A program made the translations under genes and the position numbers. A DNA stretch of 64,000 bases, taken from Gramella sp. AN32. Its GTDB lineage: Bacteria; Bacteroidota; Bacteroidia; Flavobacteriales; Flavobacteriaceae. The stretch lies in assembly GCF_023718305.1 (NCBI RefSeq), contig NZ_QEYO01000004.1, positions 124,001 through 188,000 on the forward strand, given 5' to 3'. The notes below the pieces were generated by a model that was not told the DNA's origin, did no database searches, and saw nothing but the letters and a program-made list of their open reading frames with translations. Shown piece after piece: positions 37,895-48,741 of this stretch. Each line of letters opens with the position of its first letter. Within the stretch, counting starts at the first letter, position 1.

Positions 37895-39320
37895 CCCACC
37901 ACACTTTTGTATTGATATCATCTGGCCCTCCTAAAAGATCCAGTGCTTTTTGATAATTTTCAGAATTATTTATTTGAACATCTGAAGGGTAGTAAAACCT
38001 GGAAGGCATTATTCCATCGTTTTCCATTGCTTCGGTAGTGGGCAATTCCGGCAGGCCGGTTCTTCTGTATTCAAACCATTGCTGATAATCCACAAAATAA
38101 AGCGCATAGTATTTTTGAAGCATGATTTGCTCCAAAGTTCCGTCATATGCGACATCGGGATTATCAAAATATCCTGCAGGCACTTCGGCTCCAAGTTGTT
38201 CAATAGCTGCTTCAACACCATTCCTATAATGCTCTTCTGCCCCTGAAGTAAATCCCCTTTGGGCAACTTCAGCCTTGATAAATTCAACTTCAGAATAAGG
38301 CAATATGAAAATCTCCATAGGATTTGTTACCTGTTCTATATTAAAGGTGGAGGCATTATACTCGAATTGTGATTCGGCCCCGGCATAGGCGCTTGGGATT
38401 CCTTTATAACCAATACTATTTCCATCAGCATCCTGAGCCATGGTTTCGATAATTGGTCTTCGTGGATCTTCCCATTGATTCAAATTATCAACAAAGAATT
38501 CCGCAATTTTCACACTTAGCCTGAAATCCTGTGGCCTTCCCCATGGAGAAACATTTGGTGTTTCGCCCGTAACTTCCAAAATAGCCGATTCTTCAGTATT
38601 TTCAAATACAGGATACATCTCGGGATTGTTGATCATTGCAGATAATTTCTGAAAAGCATTGGTTTCTGAACGGTTTGAAATTCTTAATAACAATCTCATA
38701 TGAAGAGAGTTCGTGAACTTTTGCCATTTTGCAACGTCATTATGAAAGAGGATATCATCCGCATACACCATCGACTCATCCAGATTGTAAATTTCATTCG
38801 CTCTTTCCAAATCGGCAAGAATCGACTCGTAGACAAATTCCTGCGAATCAAAAGCCGGATAGAAATTCCCTTCTTCCCCCATAGTGGCTTCAGTAAAGGG
38901 AATGGGCCCAAAAAGGTCAGTAAGGTTTGCAAAAACCATAGCCCTCCAAGTTAAAGCGATCGCTTCATAATTTTCATCTTCAGCTGCAATGGAGGCTTCC
39001 AGCATTTCATCAATATTATTGAGCCACCTATAATACCAGTACCAGGACGAGTTCCCTATATTCTGACTCACATCATACCTGTGCAAACCTCCGGAAATAC
39101 TTGGAAATGGAAGGGATACCTGCATAAGGTCAAAAGTAATACTGGCACTTCTATCCGCATTATGACTGGCTAATCCATAAATTATTGGATTGATTAAAGT
39201 TCCTGGACTAATTTGAGCGATCCTATTTGGATCTTCATTTACTTCTTCGAAATCACTGGTACAAGCATAGAGAATCAAAGAACCAATTATACCTGTAATT
39301 AAATATTTAATATTTTTCAT
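37887..39320 (-). CDS. SusD/RagB-family nutrient-binding lipoprotein
   Basis: 477 residues. The lipobox ends at C20 (LILYACTSDF), followed by VNEDPNRIAQISPGTLINP, characteristic of the SusD-like_2 group. TPR-like helices include WYWYYRWLNNIDEML. It binds the substrate on the cell surface as the lid of the SusC transporter. It lies 10 bp after susC, and its stop overlaps the phosphoesterase start. Confidence 0.92.
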   Translation of the reverse strand: MKNIKYLITGIIGSLILYACTSDFEEVNEDPNRIAQISPGTLINPIIYGLASHNADRSASITFDLMQVSLPFPSISGGLHRYDVSQNIGNSSWYWYYRWLNNIDEMLEASIAAEDENYEAIALTWRAMVFANLTDLFGPIPFTEATMGEEGNFYPAFDSQEFVYESILADLERANEIYNLDESMVYADDILFHNDVAKWQKFTNSLHMRLLLRISNRSETNAFQKLSAMINNPEMYPVFENTEESAILEVTGETPNVSPWGRPQDFRLSVKIAEFFVDNLNQWEDPRRPIIETMAQDADGNSIGYKGIPSAYAGAESQFEYNASTFNIEQVTNPMEIFILPYSEVEFIKAEVAQRGFTSGAEEHYRNGVEAAIEQLGAEVPAGYFDNPDVAYDGTLEQIMLQKYYALYFVDYQQWFEYRRTGLPELPTTEAMENDGIMPSRFYYPSDVQINNSENYQKALDLLGGPDDINTKVWWDE

Positions 39321-39330
39321 CGTTGATCGA

Positions 39331-42300
39331 TTATAAATTTACTTTAAGATTAAATCCATAAGTTGCCGGAGAAGGCATCTGTCCTAACTCCACACCAGGT
39401 AAAATAGTATCACCATTAAGGGCTGCGGTTTCAGGATCATAAATAGGAAAATCGGAAATTGTCGCGAGGTTTCTTCCAAAGAGAGAGACATTCAAACCTA
39501 AGATGGGTGTATTCTTCAATAATTTTTTTGAAAAATTATATTGGATACTCAATTCCCTTAATTTCAAATAGGAAGCATCAAATGAGTTTGACTCTACATT
39601 TGCCCTGCGATAATAGCGGTTATACCAGTCTGGGGGCAGCACCTCCTTGGTATTTTCTGAATATGTCCCGTCATCATTTAGAACCACTCCATCCCCAATG
39701 ATAAATCCTTCTTCACGGCCCATAAAATTTGAGCGAAGTTTTCCCTGTTGGGTTAATTTGTGGTGCGTCTGCGAATAGATGATCCCACCATATTTTCCAT
39801 CCAACATCGCATTCAGCGTGAAATTCCCAATTTGGAAACTATTATAAAAACCAGCTTCCCAATCTGGGCTTGCATCACCAATATACTCAATTTCAGATGG
39901 ATATGCAGGTAAGCCACCTTTGTCATAAACAATGCGGCCATCTGGAGATCGAACAAATCCATATCCATAAATTGCCGTGGTAGTCCCTCCTACCTTTGCC
40001 AGCAAAGTTGCCTGTCCACCAGAACCAATTTCCTGTTGGTTATCAATCCCATCAGCTAGCTCCAAAACTTCATTCCAGTTCTTAGACCATGTTAATGTGG
40101 ATGTCCACCTCAATTTGTCTGTGTTGATGACTTTTCCGGTAAAAGTTAATTCCATACCCCTGTTTCGAACTTCTCCTGAATTCAAGACCCCTGAACTATA
40201 CCCTGTAGTAATATCCAGCGGTACTGAAATAATCTGGTTCTTGGTGATAGTTTGGTAAACAGTTCCGTCAAATTTCAGACGATTACCAAAAAATCTTGTT
40301 TCCACACCGGTTTCATAACTAGTAGTGATTTCAGGTTTAAAATTTGGATTATAAAGGGTAGTTGGAACAGTTGCTGAACTTGGGAATGCATTCTGACTGT
40401 AATATTTACTTGTCTTATAAGGATCAGTATCATTACCCACCTGAGCAAACGAAAATCTATATTTTAGGTAATTGAAATCTCCTTCAAAATTGAACATATC
40501 AGAAAGTATAAAACTGGTATTTACTGATGGGTAAAAGAACGAATTATTCGCTTTAGGCAGTGTACTAGACCAATCATTTCGTCCAGTAATGTCTACAAAA
40601 ATGAAATCTTTAAAAGAGAATGAAGCAAGTCCATATAAGCTATTGACCTTTTTATTTCTATCGTAGGTATTAATGATAGGAGCATTAATCCCATTAGCAA
40701 GTTTATATACGCCAGGGACTACCAATCCTTCTACAGAGGCATCAGTTCTACGGTATTGGTAATCTCTAAGATTTCCCCCCGCAGAAACGCTTAATGAAAA
40801 ATCTTTAGAAATCTCCTTATCATATGTCAAAAGAAAATCGGAGTTCACTTCTTGTTTCCAGATATCCTGGGCTTCAAAATATCCTCTTGCAAATCGATTA
40901 ATGCTATAAGGCCTGTGTTGTTCACGATCCTGATTATATGTGTTCAACGAAGTTCTCAATAATAAATTAAGATTTGGATTCAATTCTATAGTAGCGGAAA
41001 GATTACCCACAATCTGACTGCTCGCCAAAGAATTAGTCGCTTCATAAGCAATCAAATAAGGGTTATCGATAAAAGAACTAAAGGGTTGAATTTGCTGAAT
41101 TTGCTCCTGACCCTCCTCCCAGATAGGGCGATACCAGTCAAGATCAACATTCGGATTTTGAAAAATCATAAAATATGCAATTGATCCGTTATTGTATCCT
41201 GTACTTGGTAAATTATCACTATTCCTGTTGTTATAATTAATTACTGAATTAATCTTGATCTTATCTGAGATTTGGTAATTAGCATTTACTGACGCCGTCA
41301 TGCGGTCATAACCGGTATTCGGCATAATCCATTCGTTATCAGTATAGCCAACAGAAGCTCTCATACTTCCTTTCTCATTCCCACCCTGCAACGAAATATT
41401 ATTAATGGAGGTAACCCCTGTTCTCCAAAAGGCTTTTCGATTATCTTTATAAGGCCTCCATAAGGTTCTTTCAGCACCCTGGCCTTCAACCGCAGGATCA
41501 TATTGAAAGTATTGCTGTCCGTCAAATCTTGGACCCCAGGCGCTACTAGTGCTACCTGTGTTATTTCCATCTTCAGAAGAGCCATACGAATAATAAGGAT
41601 CACCGTTTTCATCAAAAGATTTTCCCGTACCCTGCCCGTATTCATATTGCCAGTCTGGCCACCTTTGAATTACATCCAGGCTTACACTTGAAGTGTAAGT
41701 TACTCCGAGACCTTTAGATTGTTTACCAGATTTTGTGGTAATGATAAGCGCTCCGTTGGCAGCCCGGCTACCATAAAGGGCAGTTGCACCAGGTCCTTTT
41801 AGAACAGTTACACTTTCAATATCATCTGTATTCAAATCGGAAATAGCATTTCCATAATCAATAGGAGAATCACTCCCACCATAAGCACTGCCAGATCCCG
41901 ATGTGGTCATTTCCGAACTTACCGGCACTCCATCTACTACTATTAAAGCATTGTTCCCATTAGGATTTAAAGAGTTATTACCTCGCAAAGTAATCTGCTG
42001 AGAATTTAAGGGTCCCGAACCGGACGATATTATATTAAGACCTGCGACCTTACCTTTTAGACCGGAAGACCAGTTGGTGGGCACGGCTTGCGAAAGCTTT
42101 TCTGAGCCAACTGTGGCCTGGGAAAAACCAAGCTTTTTTTCTTCCCTTTTTATACCCAGCGCAGTTACTACAACCTCATTTAAGGCATTTTCATCTTCCG
42201 CTAAATTCACTTCAGATAAATCTGGATCGTTTGCAGAAATTTCAATAGTTTCAAAACCTAAAAACGAAATTTCTAGGATTGCGTCCTGACTTGCCACGTC

Positions 42301-42486
42301 TATATTGAAATCACCGTTAAAGTCGGTTACTACACCATTACTGGTGCCCTTTTCTAAAATGGTAGCTCCAGGCAATGGTAATCCTGCCTGATCTACCACT
42401 TTTCCTTTCGCATTAAACTGCTGTGCAAAAGCATTTGATACACAACATAATAGAATGAAATTTAATAAAAGGATCTTTTTTTTCAT
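39331..42486 (-). CDS. SusC/RagA-family TonB-dependent transporter
   Basis: The ATG at 42486 gives MKKKILLLNFILLCCVSNA, a signal peptide; an upstream in-frame ATG at 42540 would put 18 residues before it and is unlikely. About 1051 residues. A carboxypeptidase-D-regulatory-like domain (GKVVDQAGLPLPGATILEKG) is followed by the SusC signature ALNEVVVTALGI, the plug (VLKGPGATALYGSRAANGAL) and the 22-strand barrel. It imports oligomers through the outer membrane with SusD. It is the first gene of a six-gene operon and divergent from glpD, with 248 bp between. Confidence 0.94.
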   Translation of the reverse strand: MKKKILLLNFILLCCVSNAFAQQFNAKGKVVDQAGLPLPGATILEKGTSNGVVTDFNGDFNIDVASQDAILEISFLGFETIEISANDPDLSEVNLAEDENALNEVVVTALGIKREEKKLGFSQATVGSEKLSQAVPTNWSSGLKGKVAGLNIISSGSGPLNSQQITLRGNNSLNPNGNNALIVVDGVPVSSEMTTSGSGSAYGGSDSPIDYGNAISDLNTDDIESVTVLKGPGATALYGSRAANGALIITTKSGKQSKGLGVTYTSSVSLDVIQRWPDWQYEYGQGTGKSFDENGDPYYSYGSSEDGNNTGSTSSAWGPRFDGQQYFQYDPAVEGQGAERTLWRPYKDNRKAFWRTGVTSINNISLQGGNEKGSMRASVGYTDNEWIMPNTGYDRMTASVNANYQISDKIKINSVINYNNRNSDNLPSTGYNNGSIAYFMIFQNPNVDLDWYRPIWEEGQEQIQQIQPFSSFIDNPYLIAYEATNSLASSQIVGNLSATIELNPNLNLLLRTSLNTYNQDREQHRPYSINRFARGYFEAQDIWKQEVNSDFLLTYDKEISKDFSLSVSAGGNLRDYQYRRTDASVEGLVVPGVYKLANGINAPIINTYDRNKKVNSLYGLASFSFKDFIFVDITGRNDWSSTLPKANNSFFYPSVNTSFILSDMFNFEGDFNYLKYRFSFAQVGNDTDPYKTSKYYSQNAFPSSATVPTTLYNPNFKPEITTSYETGVETRFFGNRLKFDGTVYQTITKNQIISVPLDITTGYSSGVLNSGEVRNRGMELTFTGKVINTDKLRWTSTLTWSKNWNEVLELADGIDNQQEIGSGGQATLLAKVGGTTTAIYGYGFVRSPDGRIVYDKGGLPAYPSEIEYIGDASPDWEAGFYNSFQIGNFTLNAMLDGKYGGIIYSQTHHKLTQQGKLRSNFMGREEGFIIGDGVVLNDDGTYSENTKEVLPPDWYNRYYRRANVESNSFDASYLKLRELSIQYNFSKKLLKNTPILGLNVSLFGRNLATISDFPIYDPETAALNGDTILPGVELGQMPSPATYGFNLKVNL

Positions 42487-42648
42487 TGAGTTTGAATTTG
42501 GTTTGTAGAATTCATTACAAATCTTCTTAATTTCTAGCAATTATGGTTTAAGAGTATATTAACAAAAGGTTTCGATTTTGAATTAATCCTTTTCTTCAGT
42601 TTATAATATGATAAATTATATACCCTAGAGATGCGAATATAATAAAAA

Positions 42649-42714
42649 ATAACAATACAGAATAACAATTTACTTTCGAAAAGTTTTTTTTTATTATTTT
42701 TAATTATACTTTTG
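42649..42714 (+). promoter_or_regulatory. Likely glpD promoter with a direct repeat
   Basis: TACTTTTG at 42707-42714 matches the Bacteroidota -7 consensus TAnnTTTG and sits 20 bp before the glpD ATG. Upstream, ATAACAAT occurs twice (42649-42656 and 42662-42669, period 13), a possible repressor site for the DeoR protein. Confidence 0.4.
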
Positions 42715-42734
42715 TTTCGATAATTGTATGAAAT

Positions 42735-44369
42735 ATGAATAAATTTTCTACTTCCCATTATTTAAATAGGCACAACTCGTTAAGAAAACTTAAAGAAAAT
42801 GCTCATTGGGACATTATAATAATAGGTGGGGGTGCTACAGGTTTAGGAGTTGCACTTGATGCAAGCAGTAGGGGATTTAAAACTTTATTGCTAGAAAGGG
42901 ATGATTTCGCCAGTGGAACATCCAGTAGGAGCACTAAACTGGCGCATGGCGGTGTTAGATATCTTGCACAGGGAAATTTAGGCCTGGTGAAGGAAGCTTT
43001 AAAAGAAAGAGGTTTATTGCTTCAAAATGCACCTCATCTGGTAAAAATGCTCCCTTTCGTTATTCCTAGCTACAAATGGTGGGAAAAATTTTATTATGGT
43101 ATTGGGCTGAAAGTTTACGACTGGATGGCAAAAGGACTTCGAATTGGTAAAACTGAAATTATTAATACAAAAAAAGTCAAAAGCCTATTTCATAATTTAA
43201 ATTTAATAGGCCTTAGTGGTGGAGTGATCTATTACGATGGTCAATTTGATGACGCAAGACTGGCATTGAATATAGCCCAGACTGCCGCTGAAAATGATGC
43301 TACTTTACTAAATTATTTCGAAGTCAACAACCTTCTCAAAAAGGAAGGAAAAGTTTCTGGAGTATTTGCCAAAGATCTGGAAACAGGTGAAAGCTTTGAG
43401 GTAAATTCGAAAATAGTCATAAACGCTACTGGTGTGTTTGCCGATAGTATTTTGTCGCTAAATCGTAAAAATGCAACACCTATCATCAAAGTGAGTCAGG
43501 GAATTCATCTTGTCTTAAAAAGGGAATTTTTGCAAAGTGAAGAAGCATTGATGATCCCAAAAACTTCGGATGGGCGTGTGCTTTTTGCCGTTCCCTGGAA
43601 GGATCACCTTCTAGTAGGAACTACCGATACCCCAATGAAAGCTCCAAGTAAAGAACCAAAACCTCTTGAAGAAGAAATTAATTTTATTCTTAAAACCCTT
43701 CAAAATTATCTGGTTAAAAAACCAACCATAAATGACGTATTAAGCGTTTATGCAGGCCTTAGGCCTTTGGTAGTCCCTCAAGATGAAGAGAAAGGAACTA
43801 AAGAGATCTCAAGAGACCACAAACTTATTACAGATAAATCGAAATTAATTACCATCACCGGCGGAAAATGGACCACCTATAGGAAAATGGCTGAGGATAC
43901 AGTAGATGAAGCCATCAAAGTTGGAGGACTTAAAGATATTTCGTGCATCACCGAAAATTTAAAAATCCATGGATTTTCAGAAAAAATGGTCCCACAGAGT
44001 GATCCTTTTTACATTTACGGAAGTGACGCAAAGAAAATAAAAAAATTAAGTAACGAGAAGCCTGGATATAAAGAACAACTCCATCCATCCTTTCCTCATA
44101 TTGTAGCCGAAGTAATCTGGTTTATTCGTTTTGAAATGGGTCGAACAGTAGAAGATGTATTGGCCAGGAGATTCAGGATCTTATTCCTGGATGCCCAGGC
44201 AGCTGTTGATATGGCTCCTAAAATTGCATCTTTATTAAAAAACGAATTGAACAAAGATGATAATTGGGAAAAAGAACAGATCGCCCATTTCAAAAAAATT
44301 GCTGGAAATTATTTTCCAAAGCCCTTCAAAAAAGTAAAATCCAATAAAAAGAAAGAAATTAATATTTAA
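42735..44369 (+). CDS. glpD: Glycerol-3-phosphate dehydrogenase
   Basis: 544 residues. The FAD-binding motif [20 protein letters not shown] follows a short N-terminal extension; then [24 protein letters not shown], the GlpD signature, and a C-terminal DAO_C domain ([28 protein letters not shown]). It oxidises glycerol 3-phosphate to dihydroxyacetone phosphate at the membrane and feeds electrons to quinone. It is the first gene of glpDKF; glpK starts 10 bp later. Confidence 0.96.
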   Translation: MNKFSTSHYLNRHNSLRKLKENAHWDIIIIGGGATGLGVALDASSRGFKTLLLERDDFASGTSSRSTKLAHGGVRYLAQGNLGLVKEALKERGLLLQNAPHLVKMLPFVIPSYKWWEKFYYGIGLKVYDWMAKGLRIGKTEIINTKKVKSLFHNLNLIGLSGGVIYYDGQFDDARLALNIAQTAAENDATLLNYFEVNNLLKKEGKVSGVFAKDLETGESFEVNSKIVINATGVFADSILSLNRKNATPIIKVSQGIHLVLKREFLQSEEALMIPKTSDGRVLFAVPWKDHLLVGTTDTPMKAPSKEPKPLEEEINFILKTLQNYLVKKPTINDVLSVYAGLRPLVVPQDEEKGTKEISRDHKLITDKSKLITITGGKWTTYRKMAEDTVDEAIKVGGLKDISCITENLKIHGFSEKMVPQSDPFYIYGSDAKKIKKLSNEKPGYKEQLHPSFPHIVAEVIWFIRFEMGRTVEDVLARRFRILFLDAQAAVDMAPKIASLLKNELNKDDNWEKEQIAHFKKIAGNYFPKPFKKVKSNKKKEINI

Positions 44370-44379
44370 CCCACCTATC

Positions 44380-45867
44380 ATGTCTAAATTCATACTTGCT
44401 TTTGATCAGGGAACCACAAGTTCGAGAGCGATCGTTTTCAATAAGGAAGGAAAAGCTATTTCCATAACACAGCGCGAATTCAAACAGATATTTCCCAAAC
44501 CAGGCTGGGTTGAACATGATCCCAACGAAATTTTGTCTACTCAAATTGGTGTAGCTGCAGAAGCGGTGTCGAAAAGCAAATTGAAATCTGACGATATTGA
44601 GGCAATAGGGATCACCAACCAGCGGGAAACCACAGTGGTTTGGGATAAAGAAACCGGGGAACCGGTTTATAATGCAATTGTATGGCAGGACCGAAGAACT
44701 TCTGATTATTGTGACGAGCTAAGAGCGCAGGGATATGAAGATATGATAAGAGAAAAAACAGGTTTGGTGATCGATTCTTATTTTGTAGCCACTAAAGTTA
44801 AATGGATTCTTGATAATGTTGATGGGGCGAAAGAGAAAGCGGAAAAAGGAAAATTATTATTAGGCACCATCGATTCCTGGTTAGTATGGAACCTTTCCGG
44901 AGGTGAAAGTCATATTACTGATATCACCAATGCCTCTCGCACCATGTTGTATAACATTAAAGATTTAGATTGGGATGATGAACTCCTAAAATTATTCGAA
45001 ATTCCATCTTCCATGCTTCCCGTGGTTGTTGAGTCCAGTGGTAATTTGGCCATAACATCTGGTGCTATTTTTTCAAAAAAAATACCGATCACCGGAATTG
45101 CGGGAGACCAACATGCCGCTTTATTTGGCCAGATGTGCCTTAATCCGGGGATGGTAAAAAATACTTATGGGACGGGCTGTTTTATGTTGATGAATATAGG
45201 CGATAAACCGATTGTTTCAGAACACCGCCTCGTAACTACCATTGCCTGGAAAATAAACGGGAAAGTAACTTATGCCCTGGAAGGTAGTATTTTTATAGCC
45301 GGAGCAGTCGTGCAGTGGTTAAGAGATGGCCTTCAGATAATCACTTCGGCGAGCGAAATAGAAGACCTGGCCGCCAAAGTTGAAGATACCGGTGGTGTTT
45401 ATTTTGTTCCGGCGTTTACCGGCCTGGGAGCCCCATACTGGAACCAGCATGCACGGGGAACGATGACCGGTATTACACGAGGTACTACTAAAAATCATAT
45501 TGCCAGGGCAGCTTTGGAGAGTATTGCATACCAGACTTATGATGTTTTAAAAGCGATGGAGGCTGATTCCAATCTTGAAATAAAAGAATTGCGCGTTGAT
45601 GGAGGTGCTACTGAAAACGATTTATTGATGCAATTTCAATCGGATATTCTCAATACAAAAATCCTGAAATCTCAAATGTCAGAAGTTACAGCCTTAGGTG
45701 CTGCATATCTGGCTGGTCTAGGTTCAGGATTCTGGAAAAATATTGAAGAGGTTGAAAGAAAATGGGAACAAAGTAAGGTATATACTCCTGAAGTTTTCAA
45801 TACAGAAGAACTTATAAATGGCTGGAAAAAAGCCATTGAAGCTACTAATTCATGGTCATCAAAATAA
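44380..45867 (+). CDS. glpK: Glycerol kinase
   Basis: 495 residues, the normal length. FGGY kinase motifs: [13 protein letters not shown] at the N-terminus, [32 protein letters not shown] and the C-terminal [17 protein letters not shown]. It phosphorylates glycerol to glycerol 3-phosphate for GlpD. It sits between glpD (10 bp) and glpF (6 bp) in one operon. Confidence 0.97.
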   Translation: MSKFILAFDQGTTSSRAIVFNKEGKAISITQREFKQIFPKPGWVEHDPNEILSTQIGVAAEAVSKSKLKSDDIEAIGITNQRETTVVWDKETGEPVYNAIVWQDRRTSDYCDELRAQGYEDMIREKTGLVIDSYFVATKVKWILDNVDGAKEKAEKGKLLLGTIDSWLVWNLSGGESHITDITNASRTMLYNIKDLDWDDELLKLFEIPSSMLPVVVESSGNLAITSGAIFSKKIPITGIAGDQHAALFGQMCLNPGMVKNTYGTGCFMLMNIGDKPIVSEHRLVTTIAWKINGKVTYALEGSIFIAGAVVQWLRDGLQIITSASEIEDLAAKVEDTGGVYFVPAFTGLGAPYWNQHARGTMTGITRGTTKNHIARAALESIAYQTYDVLKAMEADSNLEIKELRVDGGATENDLLMQFQSDILNTKILKSQMSEVTALGAAYLAGLGSGFWKNIEEVERKWEQSKVYTPEVFNTEELINGWKKAIEATNSWSSK

Positions 45868-45873
45868 TCTGAT

Positions 45874-46608
45874 ATGTCACAATTTGTTGCAGAGTTTATG
45901 GGAACGTTTTTCCTAATATTAATTGGTAATGGAGTTGTTGCCAATGTAGTTTTAAAAGATACTAAAGGATTTAATAGTGGGTGGATAGTTATAACTGCCG
46001 GATGGGCCTTTGCGGTTTTTACCGGTGTAGTTATATCCGCCCCCTACAGCGGCGCCCACATAAATCCTGCTGTCACGATTGGCCTTGCTATTGCAGGCGA
46101 ATTCTCCTGGGCTCTTGTGCCTAAATTTATACTTGCCCAGATGCTTGGTGCAATGGCTGGTAGTTTTCTCGTCTGGATCATGTATAAAGATCATTTTAAC
46201 AGGACTGAAGATCCATTACTGAAAAGAGCCGCCTTCTGCACTACTCCTGCAATAAAGAGTCCTTTCTCAAATATTATAAGTGAAGTGATTGGAACATTCA
46301 CACTGATATTTGTAATATTTTATGTGACTGATCCTGTAATGGGTGGTGATACTGAAACACCCATAGGAATGGGTTCACTGGGGGCTATCCCGGTAACATT
46401 TCTGGTATGGGCTATCGGTCTTGCTTTAGGTGGAACCACGGGATATGCTATAAATCCTGCCAGGGATCTTGGCCCGAGAATTATCTATTCTTTGATTCCG
46501 CAGAAGAAAAAAGGAAGCAGTGATTGGAGCTATGCCTGGATTCCGGTAGTCGCCCCTCTCGCCGGAGCAGGATTGGCCGCATTGGTATTTTTATACCTCA
46601 GCAGCTAA
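45874..46608 (+). CDS. glpF: Glycerol uptake facilitator (aquaglyceroporin)
   Basis: 244 residues with six membrane helices and two NPA boxes, HINPAVTIG and AINPARDLGPR; the Asp after the second NPA (NPARD) is typical of glycerol-conducting members. It lets glycerol cross the inner membrane. It ends overlapping the convergent DeoR gene by 4 bp. Confidence 0.95.
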   Translation: MSQFVAEFMGTFFLILIGNGVVANVVLKDTKGFNSGWIVITAGWAFAVFTGVVISAPYSGAHINPAVTIGLAIAGEFSWALVPKFILAQMLGAMAGSFLVWIMYKDHFNRTEDPLLKRAAFCTTPAIKSPFSNIISEVIGTFTLIFVIFYVTDPVMGGDTETPIGMGSLGAIPVTFLVWAIGLALGGTTGYAINPARDLGPRIIYSLIPQKKKGSSDWSYAWIPVVAPLAGAGLAALVFLYLSS

Positions 46609-47366
46609 ACTATAGTAACTTTAATACCGAATTCTTCCAATTCACTTTTGGTAAAATCGGAGATCTTATCATCTGTAATGATTTCATCTATATTATCAAA
46701 ACCGCAAATTCTACCAAAACCTCTTTTCCCGAATTTTGAAGAATCTGCCAGTACGATAGTTTTCTGGGAAACTTTGATCATTTCCCGGTTAAGTCTTGCT
46801 TCCATCACATTAGTGGTGGTAAGGCCAAACTCCAGATCAATTCCATCTACTCCTAAAAAAAGCTTGGTGCACGAAAAATCATGGAGATTCCCTTCCGCAT
46901 ACATTCCAGTAACTGATGAAGACCGTTTTCTTAAAATTCCCGCCAACTGAATTACTTCAATTTCCAGGTGTTTATTAAGCTCCAGAGCGACATTTAGTGC
47001 ACTAGTAATAACCGTAAGGTTTTCTTGTGGCCTAATACTTTTTGCCAATGCTAATACGGTAGTTCCGGAAGCGATTAAAATAGAATCATTGGCAGTCACC
47101 ATTTTAGCCGCAGCACTTCCAATAATCATCTTCTCCGATAAATGCATTTTTTCCTTTTCATTCACATGAAGATCTGTCGCGTAGGGATTATTAAGCGTAG
47201 CACCACCGTGCATGCGGTATAGCATACCTTTTTCTTCTAAAAACTTGAGATCTTTCCTAATGGTTACTGAAGACACATCGAGCTCATCGCATAATAGCTG
47301 GCTTTTAACCTGCCCCTCCTGATTAATTTTATCAATGATCTTTTTATGTCTTTCTATGGTATTCAT
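46605..47366 (-). CDS. DeoR/GlpR-family transcriptional regulator
   Basis: 253 residues. The N-terminal helix-turn-helix reads DVSSVTIRKDLKFLEEKGML followed by RMHGGA, and the C-terminal effector domain has ILIASGTTVLALAK and LFLGVDGIDLEFGLTT. DeoR proteins of this type sense sugar phosphates or glycerol phosphate and repress the adjacent catabolic genes. It is convergent with glpF, the usual place for GlpR. It probably controls glpDKF and perhaps the susC operon. Confidence 0.92.
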   Translation of the reverse strand: MNTIERHKKIIDKINQEGQVKSQLLCDELDVSSVTIRKDLKFLEEKGMLYRMHGGATLNNPYATDLHVNEKEKMHLSEKMIIGSAAAKMVTANDSILIASGTTVLALAKSIRPQENLTVITSALNVALELNKHLEIEVIQLAGILRKRSSSVTGMYAEGNLHDFSCTKLFLGVDGIDLEFGLTTTNVMEARLNREMIKVSQKTIVLADSSKFGKRGFGRICGFDNIDEIITDDKISDFTKSELEEFGIKVTIV

Positions 47367-47384
47367 TTATATTTTTTTAATAAA

Positions 47385-47409
47385 GTTATTACAACTGATG
47401 TTATTACAA
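47385..47409 (-). promoter_or_regulatory. Direct repeat upstream of the DeoR gene, possible operator
   Basis: GTTATTACAA occurs at 47385-47394 and again at 47400-47409 (period 15), 19-43 bp upstream of the DeoR start codon. It may be an autoregulatory site. Confidence 0.35.
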
Positions 47410-47609
47410 AAAAAAATCCTGCTACTATCTGACTCAAAATTGTTACTTAGAAAGACTCCAAATTTATGCCTTCTACTCCACTCTATACATTTCAAATGCA
47501 TCCCAAAACCCAACAATTCTGAAATTTACTGGGGGCCTTCGTATTGTATTATCATTTTAATGTATCCTAATACTAATAAAAGGGATCAATTTCGGGAACC
47601 CATTTAGGA

Positions 47610-48003
47610 AAGCCTTCAGGAATTAATAATGGTCAAAGTGTGCAAACAGTTTTGGGAAAAAGAAAATTAAACCTGTTTTCTTAAAGTAGGGAAGAAATCA
47701 GCTAAATAATTTAAATTTTCACTATCAGAAATCAACTTATGGAACAGCATCTTTAACAAACGATCCTGAATATAATGAAAAACATCCTAATATCAAGGTA
47801 TTATTGAATACTGACACCAGTAAAGCTTGAAAGAGGGATAACTATCTGCTTTGGAAGAAGATGCTCCTCATGAATTAAAAGCTTTATCGTTAAAATCTAT
47901 CACCTATAATTGACATGGTTCAAGAACATTTGATGAAATTTGATTGTATCAGGTAAAAACATTCGTGCCTTAAAAATACGTACCACAGCATTCAATAATA
48001 AAC
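47610..48003 (+). pseudogene. Degenerate coding remnant, family not recognised
   Basis: Protein-like stretches appear in shifting frames interrupted by stops: TASLTNDPEYNEKHPNIKVL then a stop, LSALEEDAPHELKALSLKS then a stop, and LIVSGKNIRALKIRTTAFNN in another frame. The pattern suggests a decayed gene ending just before the DUF488 gene. The 47410-47609 part holds nothing recognisable. Confidence 0.35.
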
Positions 48004-48009
48004 AATTTT

Positions 48010-48540
48010 ATGAAACTCGAAAAAAATAAGAAAGTCTGGACCATTGGCCATTCCACTCGTAGTTTTGAAGAATTTATAGAAATATTGAGATCTTTTCAAA
48101 TTGAACAGGTCATAGATATAAGAAGATATCCCGGCTCACGCAAGTTTCCTCAATTTAATAAAGAAGATCTGAAAAAAAGTTTAGCGATAGATATGATTTC
48201 TTATACCCATTTAGAAATTCTGGGAGGAAGACGAAAACCAGATCCCAAATCCAAAAATAGCATCTGGCGCCACCCTTCTTTTAGGGGCTATGCAGATTAT
48301 ATGGGAACCGAAAATTTTAAAGCCGGTTTTAGGGAACTAAAAGAGCTGGTACAACAAAAAAGTTCGGCCATCATGTGTTCTGAGGCGGTTTGGTGGAGTT
48401 GTCATCGTTCTATGATTTCTGATGCCCTAAAAGTGGAAGGCTGGAAAGTGATGCATATTATGGGCTTAAACAAAGAAAATGAGCATCCTTATACCCAACC
48501 GGTAAAAATAATAGATGGAAAGTTAAGCTATGGTGAATAG
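48010..48540 (+). CDS. DUF488 family protein
   Basis: 176 residues. WTIGHSTRSFEEFIEIL at the N-terminus, VIDIRRYPGSRKFPQFN, a central GGRRKPDP segment and SAIMCSEAVWWSCHRSMIS are the family signatures (conserved Cys-x-E and C-H-R). The function is unknown; such proteins often accompany stress genes, and here a UspA gene follows 200 bp later. Confidence 0.9.
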   Translation: MKLEKNKKVWTIGHSTRSFEEFIEILRSFQIEQVIDIRRYPGSRKFPQFNKEDLKKSLAIDMISYTHLEILGGRRKPDPKSKNSIWRHPSFRGYADYMGTENFKAGFRELKELVQQKSSAIMCSEAVWWSCHRSMISDALKVEGWKVMHIMGLNKENEHPYTQPVKIIDGKLSYGE

Positions 48541-48741
48541 AGAAATTATGCTACTAAAAAAAATCCTCCCCTTAGTATTGGAGAGAAAAATGATATTTAA
48601 TCATATGGAAACATTATCTTAATATAACGTATAAAGAAAGTCTCTTGCATGGAAAGACTGAGAGTCCAATAGAAAAAATCATCAATGATCAAAGTCTTCA
48701 GTTTATTACTAATAAAATTAATAATCTAAAAAATTTACAAG

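Noticed and set aside
42534..42758. 74-codon minus-strand frame between susC and glpD
   Set aside because: It covers the divergent promoter region, overlaps the glpD start, and is Lys/Asn/Ser-rich low-complexity sequence.
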